Assembly (NCBI RefSeq): GCF_025685415.1
Contig: NZ_JAGSYB010000001.1
Location: forward strand, 1,426,001 to 1,490,000
Length of the DNA stretch: 64,000 bases
DNA from: Terriglobus aquaticus
Lineage (GTDB): Bacteria; Acidobacteriota; Terriglobia; Terriglobales; Acidobacteriaceae
Direction: 5' to 3'
Of this stretch, positions 43,152-52,013 are shown one piece after another (within the stretch, counting starts at the first letter, position 1; each line of letters begins with the position of its first letter). Below the pieces are notes generated by a model. The model searched no databases, was not told the DNA's origin, and worked only from the letters and a program-made list of their open reading frames with translations. The translations under genes and the position numbers were made by a program.

Positions 43152-44162
43152 ATGGCTGTAAAGGTTGGAATCAACGGCTTTGGCCGGATCGGCCGCAATG
43201 TCTTTCGCACCGCGCTGGGCAATCCTGAAATCGAATTTGTCGCGGTCAACGACCTCACCAGCCCCGCCACGCTGGCGCACCTGCTGAAGTACGACTCGAT
43301 CCTCGGCAACCTGAAGAACGAGGTCACCGCCGGTGACGACTACATCAGCGTGGACGGCAAAAAGATCAAAGTCTTCGCCGAACGCGATCCCGCCAAGCTG
43401 CCCTGGGCTGAAGTGGGCGCACAGGTCGTCGTCGAGTCCACCGGCCACTTCACCGACGCCACCAAGGCCAAGGCACACCTGGGCGAGACCGTGAAGAAGG
43501 TGATCATCTCCGCTCCAGCGACGAACGAGGACGCGACCATTGTCCTAGGTGTGAACGAGGGCATCTACGACGCGGCGAAGCACCACGTGGTCAGCAACGC
43601 AAGCTGCACCACCAACTGCCTCGCACCGGTGGTCAAGGTGCTGCACGACACCTTCGGCATCACCAGCGGCATCATGACGACGATCCACAGCTACACCAAC
43701 GATCAGGTCATCCTGGACTTCCCGCACAAAGACATTCGCCGTGCTCGTGCCGCCGCGCTCAGCATGATCCCCACCTCCACCGGCGCTGCGAAAGCCCTCA
43801 AGCTCGTCATCCCGGAGATGGCCGGCAAGCTCGACGGCTTCGCCATCCGCGTCCCCACACCCAACGTCTCGGTCGTCGACCTCACCTTCAACACGGAGAA
43901 GCCGATCACCATCGAATCCATAAACGCTGCCCTGAAGCAGGCATCGCTTGAAGGTCCGCTGAAGGGCTATCTCGGGTTCACGGACGAAGAGTTGGTCTCT
44001 GCTGACTTCCGAGGCGATTCGCGTTCCTCCATCGTCGATTCCAAGCTGACCAAGGTGGTCGGTGACAAGACCGGCAAGGTCATCAGTTGGTACGACAACG
44101 AGTGGGGCTACAGCTCGCGCGTGAAGGACATGATCCTGTTCCTCGCAGCCAAGGGGCTCTAA
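43152..44162 (+). CDS. gapA: Glyceraldehyde-3-phosphate dehydrogenase, type I
   Basis: 336 residues. Oxidises glyceraldehyde 3-phosphate to 1,3-bisphosphoglycerate with NAD. N-terminal NAD-binding [13 protein letters not shown]; catalytic Cys152 in [10 protein letters not shown]; active-site His and phosphate-site residues in the following SYTNDQ and [10 protein letters not shown] segments; C-terminal [20 protein letters not shown] lies about 6 nt before the ATG. A TAAAAT box at 43089-43094 may be its -10. It heads a glycolytic set gapA, DUF2164, pgk, tpiA, though a hairpin follows gapA. Confidence 0.97.
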   Translation: MAVKVGINGFGRIGRNVFRTALGNPEIEFVAVNDLTSPATLAHLLKYDSILGNLKNEVTAGDDYISVDGKKIKVFAERDPAKLPWAEVGAQVVVESTGHFTDATKAKAHLGETVKKVIISAPATNEDATIVLGVNEGIYDAAKHHVVSNASCTTNCLAPVVKVLHDTFGITSGIMTTIHSYTNDQVILDFPHKDIRRARAAALSMIPTSTGAAKALKLVIPEMAGKLDGFAIRVPTPNVSVVDLTFNTEKPITIESINAALKQASLEGPLKGYLGFTDEELVSADFRGDSRSSIVDSKLTKVVGDKTGKVISWYDNEWGYSSRVKDMILFLAAKGL

Positions 44163-44174
44163 CCAGAACTCCAG

Positions 44175-44205
44175 AACGGTCCAGCCAAACTCCGGCTGGA
44201 CCGTT
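44175..44205 (+). terminator. Hairpin after gapA
   Basis: Twelve-bp stem (44175-44186 with 44194-44205), 7-nt loop, then TT. It lies between gapA and DUF2164, so it may end or attenuate gapA transcription before the downstream genes. Confidence 0.7.
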
Positions 44206-44225
44206 TTCGCATGGAGGAGACCGTT

Positions 44226-44507
44226 TTGGCCGCATCCCTCGAAATCACCGCCCCGCTTCGCGCACAGGCCATCAGTTCCATCCAGCGGTACGCGGAAGAG
44301 AACCTGGGCGACCCGCTCGGAGATCTCGCCGCCGGCAACCTCCTCGACTACTTCCTCTCGGAGATCGCACCGCTCATCTACAATCAGGCCGTCTCCGACG
44401 TGCAGGAGCGCCTGCAGCATCGCATCGGCGAACTTCACGGCGAAATCTACGCTGACACCTTCCAGTACTGGACCCGTCTCGAGAAGCGCCGCAAATCGCG
44501 CAGCTGA
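44226..44507 (+). CDS. DUF2164 family protein
   Basis: 93 residues from TTG 44226, preferred because GGAGGAG (44213-44219) lies exactly 6 nt before it; the in-frame ATG at 44211 overlaps that site and has none of its own. Seen: ISSIQRYAEENLGDPLGDLAAGNLLDYF and, after it, SEIAPLIYNQAVSDVQER, the DUF2164 pattern. Small cytosolic helical protein of unknown function. Its place between gapA and pgk suggests cotranscription with glycolytic genes rather than a known role in them. Confidence 0.85.
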   Translation: MAASLEITAPLRAQAISSIQRYAEENLGDPLGDLAAGNLLDYFLSEIAPLIYNQAVSDVQERLQHRIGELHGEIYADTFQYWTRLEKRRKSRS

Positions 44508-44576
44508 CAAACGGAGCTCACACGCCCTTGCGAACCTCAACGGACATCCCCGCATCTACCCGCATCTAGGAGAACC

Positions 44577-45791
44577 ATGGACTTCCTCTCCATCCGCGAC
44601 CTCGACCTGCACGGCAAGCGCGTCTTCATTCGCGTCGACTTCAACGTCCCGCTCTCGAAAGACGGCGGTGAGATCCTTGACGACACCCGCATCCGCGAGA
44701 CGCTGCCAACCATCGAGTTCGCCCTGCGCGCCAAAGCCCGCGTCATCCTCGCCGCCCACCTTGGGCGACCCAAGGGGCAGCGCGTCGAAAGCATGAGCCT
44801 GCGTCCCGTGGTCGACCGCCTCCGCATGCTGCTCGACGCTGATCTCGGTGCATCGCGCAATGTGGCGTTTTCTCCGGACTGCGTTGGCGAAATCGCGCAC
44901 GAGCTGGTGGATCATCTCGAGTACGGCCAGGCGCTCCTCCTCGAAAACCTGCGCTTTCACGCGGGTGAAGAGAAGAACGATCCTGAGTTCGCCAAGCAGC
45001 TTGCCAGCCTGGCCGATGTCTTCGTCAACGACGCCTTCGGCGCTGCTCATCGCGCTCACGCTTCCACGGAAGGCATCACGCACTTCGTCTCACAAAGCGC
45101 CGCGGGACTGCTGCTGGAGAAAGAACTGAGCTATCTCGGCAAGGCACTCGATCAGCCCGATCGCCCTTTCGTTGCCATCATCGGCGGCGCCAAGGTTTCA
45201 GACAAGATCGAAGTCATCGACAACCTGCTCAACAAAGTCGATGCGCTCCTGATCGGTGGTGGCATGGCGTACACCTTCCTCAACGCCAAGGGTCAGAAGA
45301 CCGGCAAAAGTCTTGTCGAAGCCGACAAGGTCGACGTCGCTGCCGCAGCGTTGAAGAAAGCGGAAGAGAAGGGCGTATGCCTCCTCTTGCCCGTCGATCA
45401 CGTGCTTGCCGACCGTTTCGCCGCCGACGCAACGACGCAGATCTTTGATGGCACGGGTGACTTCCCTGCGGAACAGATGGCCCTCGACATCGGCCCGAAA
45501 ACAATTGAGCTCTTCACGGAAGAGATCCGCCCCGCACGTCTCATTATCTGGAATGGCCCCATGGGAGTCTTCGAAATGCCAGCCTTCGCCAAAGGCACCA
45601 TCGCCGTCGCTCATGCCGTTGCCGACAACGAAGATGCAACCACAATCGTCGGCGGCGGCGATTCGGTCTCGGCAGTCCACGCGGCCGGCGTTGCCGATCG
45701 CATCAGCCACATCTCCACCGGTGGCGGCGCCTCGCTGGAGTTCCTGGAAGGAAAAACATTGCCCGGTGTTGCGGCGCTCACGCGCCGCTAG
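44577..45791 (+). CDS. pgk: Phosphoglycerate kinase
   Basis: 404 residues. Transfers phosphate from 1,3-bisphosphoglycerate to ADP. Seen: [18 protein letters not shown] with the family signature, [46 protein letters not shown] and the C-terminal GGGDSVSAV nucleotide loop. TAGGAG lies 5 nt before the ATG. Lies 69 nt after DUF2164 and 83 nt before tpiA; a weak 7-bp hairpin with a long loop lies between pgk and tpiA. Confidence 0.97.
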   Translation: MDFLSIRDLDLHGKRVFIRVDFNVPLSKDGGEILDDTRIRETLPTIEFALRAKARVILAAHLGRPKGQRVESMSLRPVVDRLRMLLDADLGASRNVAFSPDCVGEIAHELVDHLEYGQALLLENLRFHAGEEKNDPEFAKQLASLADVFVNDAFGAAHRAHASTEGITHFVSQSAAGLLLEKELSYLGKALDQPDRPFVAIIGGAKVSDKIEVIDNLLNKVDALLIGGGMAYTFLNAKGQKTGKSLVEADKVDVAAAALKKAEEKGVCLLLPVDHVLADRFAADATTQIFDGTGDFPAEQMALDIGPKTIELFTEEIRPARLIIWNGPMGVFEMPAFAKGTIAVAHAVADNEDATTIVGGGDSVSAVHAAGVADRISHISTGGGASLEFLEGKTLPGVAALTRR

Positions 45792-45874
45792 GCCCGCATG
45801 CATGTGAGCCGGCTGAGGGATTGCCCTTTCGCGCCGGCTTGCCTAACCTTGCCCTACGCCTGAGGACGAACTGT

Positions 45875-46633
45875 ATGCGCAAGAAAATCATTGCGGCCAA
45901 CTGGAAGATGTACAAGAACCCGAGGGAGTCTCTTTCTTTCCTCGACACATTCTTGCCTCTGGTTGCCGGACACGAGCGCGATGAAATCCTGATCTTCCCC
46001 ACCGCCACGTCCCTGTCCACCGTCATCGACCGCGTGGAAGGCACCAACGTGCATGCCGGCGCCCAGACCATGCACTGGCTCAACGAGGGTCCATTTACCG
46101 GCCAAACGTCGCCCACCATGCTCACCAGCATCGGCACCACGCACGTTCTGCTGGGCCACTCCGAACGCCGCCTCTACGCCAACGAGAGCTACGAGCACGT
46201 CAACCTGAAGCTGAAAGCCGCGATCGCGCACGACCTCATCCCGATACTCTGCCTTGGCGAAATGTTGGCGGACCGCCAAACCGGCTACACCAAAGACACG
46301 CTGCTGGCCCAAATGGGCGCAGCCCTGGCAAACTTGCCCACCGAAAAGGCGCAGACTCTCGTCATCGCGTACGAGCCCGTCTGGGCCATCGGCACCGGTT
46401 CCACAGCAACCCCGGACGTTGCGGACCAGGCTCATGCCATCATTCGCGGCGACCTGAAGAACCGCTTCGGTCCCGTTGTGGCCGATGCCGCTCGCATTCT
46501 GTATGGCGGGTCCGTCAAGCCGGACAACGTCAGTGCACTGCTGGCCATGCCCAACATTGATGGTGCCCTGATCGGCGGAGCCAGCCTGGATCCACACTCG
46601 CTCGCGTTGATGGTCCAGTACGCCGCACAGTAG
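45875..46633 (+). CDS. tpiA: Triose-phosphate isomerase
   Basis: 252 residues from ATG 45875, set by GAGGA about 9 nt upstream; a longer reading to 45821 is not supported. Interconverts dihydroxyacetone phosphate and glyceraldehyde 3-phosphate. N-terminal IIAANWKMYKN with the active-site Lys; the electrophile His in VLLGHSERR; catalytic Glu in VIAYEPVWAIGTG; phosphate loop RILYGGSVKPDN. Last of the glycolytic set, followed by a strong terminator. Confidence 0.97.
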   Translation: MRKKIIAANWKMYKNPRESLSFLDTFLPLVAGHERDEILIFPTATSLSTVIDRVEGTNVHAGAQTMHWLNEGPFTGQTSPTMLTSIGTTHVLLGHSERRLYANESYEHVNLKLKAAIAHDLIPILCLGEMLADRQTGYTKDTLLAQMGAALANLPTEKAQTLVIAYEPVWAIGTGSTATPDVADQAHAIIRGDLKNRFGPVVADAARILYGGSVKPDNVSALLAMPNIDGALIGGASLDPHSLALMVQYAAQ

Positions 46634-46651
46634 TGATTTGTCCGCAACGAG

Positions 46652-46679
46652 AAAGGGCGTCCCTACCGGGACGCCCTTT
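46652..46679. terminator. Strong bidirectional terminator after tpiA
   Basis: Perfect 12-bp stem (46652-46663 with 46668-46679) around TACC, followed by T residues. It also lies just past the small minus-strand gene ending at 46686, so it can serve both directions. Confidence 0.88.
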
Positions 46680-46685
46680 TTGCAC

Positions 46686-46859
46686 CTAGCGGCGGTAATA
46701 GGGCCGGTGGTGGCGGTAGTACGGACGGTGATAGGGCCGATGGTAGAAATGCCGACGGTACGGCGGCCGGCGGTACGGCTGGGCAAAGGCGCCAGCGGTC
46801 GCAGTCAACCCGACAACCATCAACAGAGCGGTTACAACAAAGCGCAACATCCTTGTCAT
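46686..46859 (-). CDS. Small exported His/Tyr/Arg/Pro-rich protein
   Basis: 57 codons. Residues 1-27 form a signal peptide (basic MTRMLRF, hydrophobic core, cleavage near AFAQ). The predicted mature part is only about 30 residues and consists almost entirely of Pro, Tyr, Arg and His in units such as YRRPPYRR, HRPYHRPYYR and HHRPYYRR. A GGAG lies about 10 nt before the ATG, an ECF-like promoter lies just upstream, and a terminator lies 7 nt past the stop. These signals on both sides argue for a real gene. Metal, anionic-polymer or surface binding is possible but unproven. Confidence 0.7.
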   Translation of the reverse strand: MTRMLRFVVTALLMVVGLTATAGAFAQPYRRPPYRRHFYHRPYHRPYYRHHRPYYRR

Positions 46860-46896
46860 GCGAGAAAACTCCAGAGGCGGAAAAGTCCTTGCCGCC

Positions 46897-46925
46897 TAAG
46901 ACGTCATCCACGCGCGAGATGTTGC
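46897..46925 (-). promoter_or_regulatory. Candidate ECF-sigma promoter of the small His/Tyr-rich gene
   Basis: GCAAC (46925-46921) and CGTCTTA (46903-46897) on the minus strand, AAC-N17-CGTC. Predicted start is about 30 nt before the ATG. Resembles the BON-gene promoter at 2561-2589. Confidence 0.4.
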
Positions 46926-46928
46926 GTT

Positions 46929-47483
46929 CTACCGAACCACGCCAGCCTCACGAAACGGCCAGTACACAAACTCGGCCTTGCCATAGATCAAGGCCTTGGC
47001 CACTGGGCCAAACTCCCGGCTGTCAAACGAGATGGAGCGGTGATCTCCCATCACGTAATACTCCCCTGCGGGAATCTCTGTTTCGGGCTCGGAGCGCTCA
47101 TCCGCGTATCGCGCCGGAACGTACGGTTCCTGCAACGCCACACCATTGATGTACACCGTGCCGTGCTGAATGGAGACCCGATCCCCTGGCAAACCGATCA
47201 CCCGCTTGATGTAGCTCTTTGAAAGATCACGCGGATATTGGAACACCACGACATCGCCCCGGTGAATCTGTCCCACCCGGTACGCGATTTTGCTGATGAA
47301 TAAGCGATCCTGGTCCTGCAGCATCGGCACCATGCTGGTGCCTTCCACGCGAACCGGCTGATACAGAAAAAGGATGATCAGCAGCGACGCAATCACCGCG
47401 ATCACGACATCGCGCGCCCACTCATTGCGGGTGCTGTCGCCCTTACCTGCCCGCCCGCTGCCCCCACTGCGCTGCCATGCCAA
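46929..47483 (-). CDS. lepB: Signal peptidase I
   Basis: 184 residues. Cleaves signal peptides of exported proteins at the periplasmic face. One N-terminal membrane helix (VVIAVIASLLIILFLYQPV), the nucleophile Ser in VEGTSMVPML, the general-base Lys in SYIKRVIGLPGD, and GEYYVMGDHRSISFDSREFG (box E). The start appears to be TTG 47483: an in-frame stop lies upstream and there is no in-frame ATG before the catalytic region. GGAGG lies 12 nt upstream. Confidence 0.95.
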   Translation of the reverse strand: MAWQRSGGSGRAGKGDSTRNEWARDVVIAVIASLLIILFLYQPVRVEGTSMVPMLQDQDRLFISKIAYRVGQIHRGDVVVFQYPRDLSKSYIKRVIGLPGDRVSIQHGTVYINGVALQEPYVPARYADERSEPETEIPAGEYYVMGDHRSISFDSREFGPVAKALIYGKAEFVYWPFREAGVVR

Positions 47484-47628
47484 GGTGTTCTGTCGCCTCC
47501 GTGGTCTCCTTCAGATACAGACGCACGCTCACCCACAATAGCGCACTCGTGCCAAAGTAACGCCCTCGCGTCAAACCGCATCGTACGTCCGTTGCACTAG
47601 AATAGAGTTGGCGAGAGACGGAGATCTT

Positions 47629-48606
47629 ATGCCCGCAACGACTATGGAGCCAGAAACCAAGTTGAACGCCCAGCAAGGTACGCGGGACAACGTCCCTGCA
47701 GCCCTTCCAAATCTCGCGACGGAGCGGCCCAACGAGGCGGCCGAGGGCCTGGACACCAAGTCTGCCATCGACATCGCGCGCATCATCAACGCCGAGGACA
47801 CCAAGGTTGCCGGGGCTGTAAAGAAGGCGCTCCCCGAAGTTGCCAGGGTGATCGACCTGGTGGCGCGCAGTCTTCGTGACGGTGGTCGCCTCATCTACGT
47901 CGGCGCCGGCTCGTCTGGCCGCATTGCGGCGCTCGACTCCTCCGAATGCCCGGCAACCTTCTCGACCTTGCCCGCTCAGGTGCAATACATTATGTGCGGA
48001 GGCCCGAAAGCGTTGGCCAGCGCCGCGGACGTGAACGAGGACTCGCCGGAGATGGGCCATCGTGACATCGCAAAGCGACGCCCCACGCGCAAAGACGTGA
48101 TCATCGGCATCTCCGCCTCGGGTCGCACCCCCTACGTGGTCGGCGCCGTTGAGTACGCCAAGGCGCGCGGCGCAAAGACCGCCGCTATCGTCTGCAATCG
48201 CGACTCCGCTCTTGCCGAGGTGGCTGACATCACCATCACGGCCGAGGTAGGCCCGGAAGTAATCAGCGGTTCCACCCGGCTGAAAGCCTCCTCCGCCCAG
48301 AAGATGATCACCAATATGATCACCACGGGCGCGATGACGCGGCTTGGCTATGTGTACGACAACCTGATGGTCAACGTACACATGAAGAACGCCAAGCTGG
48401 TCGAGCGCGGCATCAACGTGCTCATGCGGCTGACCGGCGTGGACCGCGAAACCGCAATCCGAACCATCAAGTCCTCCGGCAAGTCCATTCCCCTCGCCGC
48501 GGTGATGCTCAAGGCGGGTGTCGACAAGATGGAAGCTCTCCGCCGGCTGCAGAAAGCTGACGGAAACGTCCGGCTGGCCATCGAAGACTCACGCCTCGAA
48601 CTCTAG
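47629..48606 (+). CDS. murQ: N-acetylmuramic acid 6-phosphate etherase
   Basis: 325 residues from ATG 47629, set by GGAG 6 nt upstream. Cleaves the lactyl ether of MurNAc 6-phosphate to GlcNAc 6-phosphate in peptidoglycan recycling. The SIS domain shows LIYVGAGSSGRIAALDSSE and GISASGRTPYVVGAVEYAK; EVISGSTRLKASSAQKMI and ITTGAMTRLGYVYDNLMVN are the MurQ-specific blocks. No kinase (AnmK, MurK) or transporter for its substrate lies next to it. Divergent from lepB. Confidence 0.95.
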   Translation: MPATTMEPETKLNAQQGTRDNVPAALPNLATERPNEAAEGLDTKSAIDIARIINAEDTKVAGAVKKALPEVARVIDLVARSLRDGGRLIYVGAGSSGRIAALDSSECPATFSTLPAQVQYIMCGGPKALASAADVNEDSPEMGHRDIAKRRPTRKDVIIGISASGRTPYVVGAVEYAKARGAKTAAIVCNRDSALAEVADITITAEVGPEVISGSTRLKASSAQKMITNMITTGAMTRLGYVYDNLMVNVHMKNAKLVERGINVLMRLTGVDRETAIRTIKSSGKSIPLAAVMLKAGVDKMEALRRLQKADGNVRLAIEDSRLEL

Positions 48607-48625
48607 CGTTTCATCCCATCTGGTC

Positions 48626-48650
48626 TCAGCCCGGTCCTTGGCCGGGCTGA
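48626..48650. terminator. Hairpin between convergent murQ and M24 peptidase genes
   Basis: Nine-bp GC stem (48626-48634 with 48642-48650) with a 7-nt loop, lying between convergent stops. No clear T tract. Confidence 0.5.
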
Positions 48651-48660
48651 ACTGTTGTAT

Positions 48661-49953
48661 CTAGACTGCGAAGGGCTCGGTCAGGCTGTGACTCTGGGGT
48701 GTGAACCACTCGCCACCGTTTGGCGTTACGACCATGTCATCTTCCAGGCGCACACCGAATTCGCCGCTCAGGTAAATGCCAGGTTCGTCGCTAAAGGTCA
48801 TGTTCGCCTGCATGGGCGTGGCATTTCCGCGCACCAGGTACGTCCACTCGTGCATGTCCATGCCGATGCCATGCCCCAGCCGGTGCGTGAACGTCTTGTA
48901 GTCCGGTCCAAAACCCGCGTCGGTGATCACCTTACGCGCCGCTGCATCGACGCTCTGGCACTCGTTCCCGCTCTTCGCCGCCTCCCGCGCCGCAGTCTGC
49001 GCTTTCCGCACCACCTCAAACACCCGCTGCATCTTGTCCGTCGGTGTGCCGTACACGAACGTGCGCGAGATATCGGAGTAGTAGCCCTCCACCGTGCATC
49101 CATCGTCGATCAGCACAATGTCGTTTTCGCGAATCACCTGCGGGGTCACCGACCCATGCGGCAGGGCGCTGTAGATGCCCGTCTCGCACGACGCAAAACC
49201 CGGAAACCCAACGCGGCTGTACGCTGCCGCAACCAGCGCACTGAAGTCGCTGGTCGCCATTCCGGGATGGCCCGCCTTCCATGCGGCTTCATACACCTCA
49301 AACGTCACCTGGTTCGCCAGTCGCATCAGGGCGAGTTCGGCTGGGCTCTTGATCATGCGGCAGCCCGCGCTCACCGGCGTCCCATCCACGATGTGCCAAC
49401 CCGGGCAGGCCTTAGCAATGCCGTCTGCAAATACAAAGGGCGTCTTCTCCTCAATGCCCAGCGATCCGGTGCGCAGCCCTGCGTCCATCAGTCCCTTGCT
49501 CACCAGCTTGTACGGGCTCTCATTCTCCAGCCACGTGTACACGCGAATGGTATCGCCACCCGGCACTGTGGACAGCCGCTCGCGCACCCGCGCTTCCTCG
49601 AAGAAAGGACACACGATGAATGCCGCGCCGCGTGCAGGGATCACGTAGGCCATCATGCGCTCACTATTGCCCCAGCGCAGACCTGTGAAGTAGACCAGCG
49701 AGGTGCCGCCCGCCAGCAGAAGCGCGCCCATCTTCTGCTGTTGCAGCAGCTCTTGGGCCCGCTGCACACGCCGCGCACGCTCGTCGTTGCTGATCGGTAC
49801 GGCTTCGCTTTTGCGGTTCTTCAGCGCAGCGATGGAAGGCGGCAACGCACGGTTTGCATCAGCGTGATCCGGGACGCGCTGAGCCTGTAGGCCGTCACTG
49901 ACCATCGCTCCGGTTGCAATCAGACTGCTCTGCAGAAAGCGGCGACGCTGCAT
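48661..49953 (-). CDS. Tat-exported M24-family (Xaa-Pro type) metallopeptidase
   Basis: 430 residues. MQRRRFLQSSLIATGAMV resembles a Tat signal. A creatinase-like N-terminal domain (LLLAGGTSLVYFTGLRWGNSE) precedes the pita-bread domain. Dimetal ligands are visible: Asp in IVLIDDGCTVEGYYSDISRTF, His in HRLGHGIGMDMHEW, Glu in TFSDEPGIY, and Glu in GVRLEDDMVV. Substrates of exported M24 members are mostly proline-containing peptides. AAGGAG lies 7 nt before the ATG. Confidence 0.9.
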   Translation of the reverse strand: MQRRRFLQSSLIATGAMVSDGLQAQRVPDHADANRALPPSIAALKNRKSEAVPISNDERARRVQRAQELLQQQKMGALLLAGGTSLVYFTGLRWGNSERMMAYVIPARGAAFIVCPFFEEARVRERLSTVPGGDTIRVYTWLENESPYKLVSKGLMDAGLRTGSLGIEEKTPFVFADGIAKACPGWHIVDGTPVSAGCRMIKSPAELALMRLANQVTFEVYEAAWKAGHPGMATSDFSALVAAAYSRVGFPGFASCETGIYSALPHGSVTPQVIRENDIVLIDDGCTVEGYYSDISRTFVYGTPTDKMQRVFEVVRKAQTAAREAAKSGNECQSVDAAARKVITDAGFGPDYKTFTHRLGHGIGMDMHEWTYLVRGNATPMQANMTFSDEPGIYLSGEFGVRLEDDMVVTPNGGEWFTPQSHSLTEPFAV

Positions 49954-50050
49954 CGCTGACTCCTTCTTCTCGCGTCACCTGTTTGGTGCGCGCTTGCCTC
50001 TAGGTGTGTTCTTTCAACATACACGCACGTTGAATTCGCCCAGTGCTGGC

Positions 50051-50076
50051 GCAACCTTTTGCACGCTTGGGGTCTA
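50051..50076 (+). promoter_or_regulatory. Candidate ECF-sigma promoter of the CpxP/Spy-like gene
   Basis: GCAACC (50051-50056) and GGTCTA (50071-50076), AAC-N15-GGTC. Predicted start is about 40 nt before the ATG at 50126. Less perfect than the two other copies. Confidence 0.35.
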
Positions 50077-50125
50077 TGAGTACAGAGCGCGGCACACAAG
50101 CCGCCGACACAAAAGGAGCACTCGC

Positions 50126-50536
50126 ATGAAGCACGCACTGTTTACCGCTGCACTCATCCTTGGTTCTCTCACCTCTGCTTCTGCGATGGCCCAGGCGCCT
50201 GCACAGGACCCTGCGCCCGCGCAGCAGCAGCGCCAAATGCACCACGACCCACACCGCCAGGCCATGCACCTGAGCAAGAAGCTCGGCCTCTCCGCCGATC
50301 AGACTGCCAAGCTGGAGCCGATCCTGGCCCAGCACCGCGACCAAGTGGAGGCGCTGCGGCAGAACACGGCTCTCACGGCCGAGCAGCGGCACGCGCAGAT
50401 GCGCGATCTGAACCGCAACACGCACCAGCAACTGGCAGGCGTACTCACCCCCGACCAGATGCAGCAGTGGAAGGCGATGCGCAAGGAGCACAAGCATCGT
50501 GAGGATGCAGGAGCGTCCGCGCCCACCGGTGTCTAA
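50126..50536 (+). CDS. CpxP/Spy-like periplasmic helical protein
   Basis: 136 residues from ATG 50126, set by AAAAGGAG 7 nt upstream. Signal peptide 1-23, then a Gln/Pro/His-rich stretch (QQQRQMHHDPHRQ). A helical hairpin carries two LTXXQ-like elements, LGLSADQTAKL and GVLTPDQMQQW, as in CpxP, Spy and related metal or envelope-stress proteins. The His-rich head and HKHRED tail could bind metal (inference). Single gene followed by a strong terminator. Confidence 0.83.
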   Translation: MKHALFTAALILGSLTSASAMAQAPAQDPAPAQQQRQMHHDPHRQAMHLSKKLGLSADQTAKLEPILAQHRDQVEALRQNTALTAEQRHAQMRDLNRNTHQQLAGVLTPDQMQQWKAMRKEHKHREDAGASAPTGV

Positions 50537-50559
50537 CCCGTTTTCTCCCGGGTCTGACA

Positions 50560-50588
50560 AGAACGGCTGCCGACCCGGCAGCCGTTCT
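50560..50588 (+). terminator. Strong terminator after the CpxP/Spy-like gene
   Basis: Perfect 13-bp stem (50560-50572 with 50576-50588), ACC loop, followed by GTTTT. Confidence 0.9.
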
Positions 50589-50660
50589 GTTTTGCACCGC
50601 TCTCTCGGCCAAAACGCACCCAACTCGGCACCTCGTACCATCGCCGCGGCCACCCCGCCG

Positions 50661-50666
50661 TACACT
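50661..50666 (+). promoter_or_regulatory. -10-like box 6 nt before murA
   Basis: TACACT ends 6 nt before ATG 50673, with no Shine-Dalgarno site. It fits a leaderless transcript. Confidence 0.5.
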
Positions 50667-50672
50667 CGATCT

Positions 50673-51953
50673 ATGGACAAGTTCGTCGTTCGGGGAGGCA
50701 ATCCCCTTCTCGGCACCATCAAGGTTTCCGGCGCCAAGAATTCCGCTCTTCCCTGCATGGCCGCTGCCATCCTCACCGAAGAAGAAGTCGTTCTCGAAAA
50801 CATTCCGCAGGTCCGCGACATCGAGACCGAGCGCAAGCTGCTCGAGTCTATGGGTGCCACTTGCGAACTGGGCTATGGCCGCGCGCAGCACCGCACGACT
50901 ATCCAATGCGCCGTCCTGAGCGACCCGGAAGCGAAGTACGAGATCGTGAAAACCATGCGCGCCTCCTCGCTGGTGCTTGGGCCGCTGGTGGCGCGCACCG
51001 GCATGGCTCGTGTGGCGGCACCCGGCGGCTGTGCAATCGGTGGACGCCCCATCGATCTGCACCTGAAGGGCCTGGAACTGATGGGTGCGAAGATCACCCA
51101 GGAGCACGGCTACATCGAGGCCCGCACCGATCGGCTCAAGGGCGCGCACATTCTCTTTGACAAGATCACCGTCACCGGTACCGAGGACCTGCTCATGGCC
51201 GCCGTTCTAGCCGACGGCGAAACCTTGATGGAGAACTGCGCCCAGGAGCCGGAAGTCACCGACCTCGCTGCCATGCTCACCGGCATGGGCGCCCACATCG
51301 AAGGCGCTGGCACCAGCACCATCCGCGTGCAGGGCGTAAGCAAATTGAATGGCGTCAAACATCGCATCAATCCCGACCGCATCGAGGCTGGCACCTTCCT
51401 CGTCGCCGGTGCGATCAGCGGTGGCGACCTCAACGTCGACTGCTGCAACCCGAAGCACCTGGCCGCGGTCATCGCCAAGCTGGAAGAGTGTGGCGTTCGT
51501 TTGGACGTCGGCAAAGACAGCATCCGCGTTCGCAGCGAGGGCAAGCTGAAGGCCGCCGACATGGCGACCGTGGAATACCCCGGCTTCCCAACCGACATGC
51601 AGGCCCAGTTCATGGCTCTTGCAACGCAGTGTGAAGGCACCTCGGTCATTACTGAAAACATCTTTGAGAATCGCTTCATGCACGTCAGCGAGCTGAATCG
51701 CATGGGTGCCAACATCAAGGTGGACGGCCGCACCGCGACCGTTCGCGGCGGCACTCCCCTGCAATCAGCGGCGGTCATGTGCAGCGATCTGCGAGCATCG
51801 GCCTCACTGGTCCTCGCGGCACTCATCGCAGACGGCGAAACCATTCTTGATCGCGTTTACCACATCGATCGTGGGTACGAGCGCATCGAGGAGAAGCTGC
51901 GAGGCGTCGGCGCGCAGATTCGCCGCATGGGCGAGGTTTTCGGCAAGCGCTGA
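50673..51953 (+). CDS. murA: UDP-N-acetylglucosamine 1-carboxyvinyltransferase
   Basis: 426 residues from ATG 50673; the longer reading from 50499 runs through the preceding gene's end and terminator. First committed step of peptidoglycan synthesis, adding enolpyruvate to UDP-GlcNAc. FVVRGGNPLLGTIKVSGAKN at the N-terminus, the catalytic Cys in APGGCAIGGRPIDLHL (the residue targeted by fosfomycin is Cys here, not Asp), and GFPTDMQAQFMAL in the second half. Single gene with its own terminator at 52014. Confidence 0.97.
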   Translation: MDKFVVRGGNPLLGTIKVSGAKNSALPCMAAAILTEEEVVLENIPQVRDIETERKLLESMGATCELGYGRAQHRTTIQCAVLSDPEAKYEIVKTMRASSLVLGPLVARTGMARVAAPGGCAIGGRPIDLHLKGLELMGAKITQEHGYIEARTDRLKGAHILFDKITVTGTEDLLMAAVLADGETLMENCAQEPEVTDLAAMLTGMGAHIEGAGTSTIRVQGVSKLNGVKHRINPDRIEAGTFLVAGAISGGDLNVDCCNPKHLAAVIAKLEECGVRLDVGKDSIRVRSEGKLKAADMATVEYPGFPTDMQAQFMALATQCEGTSVITENIFENRFMHVSELNRMGANIKVDGRTATVRGGTPLQSAAVMCSDLRASASLVLAALIADGETILDRVYHIDRGYERIEEKLRGVGAQIRRMGEVFGKR

Positions 51954-52013
51954 AGCGTTCGCCACTCGACCATCTCCGCCTCCGCCATCGTCCGCCGAAC
52001 GTCATGATCCCTC

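Noticed and set aside
47443-48381. 312-codon minus-strand frame opposite murQ and lepB start
   Set aside because: Antisense to conserved MurQ motifs, His/Gly/Arg-rich, with no independent support.
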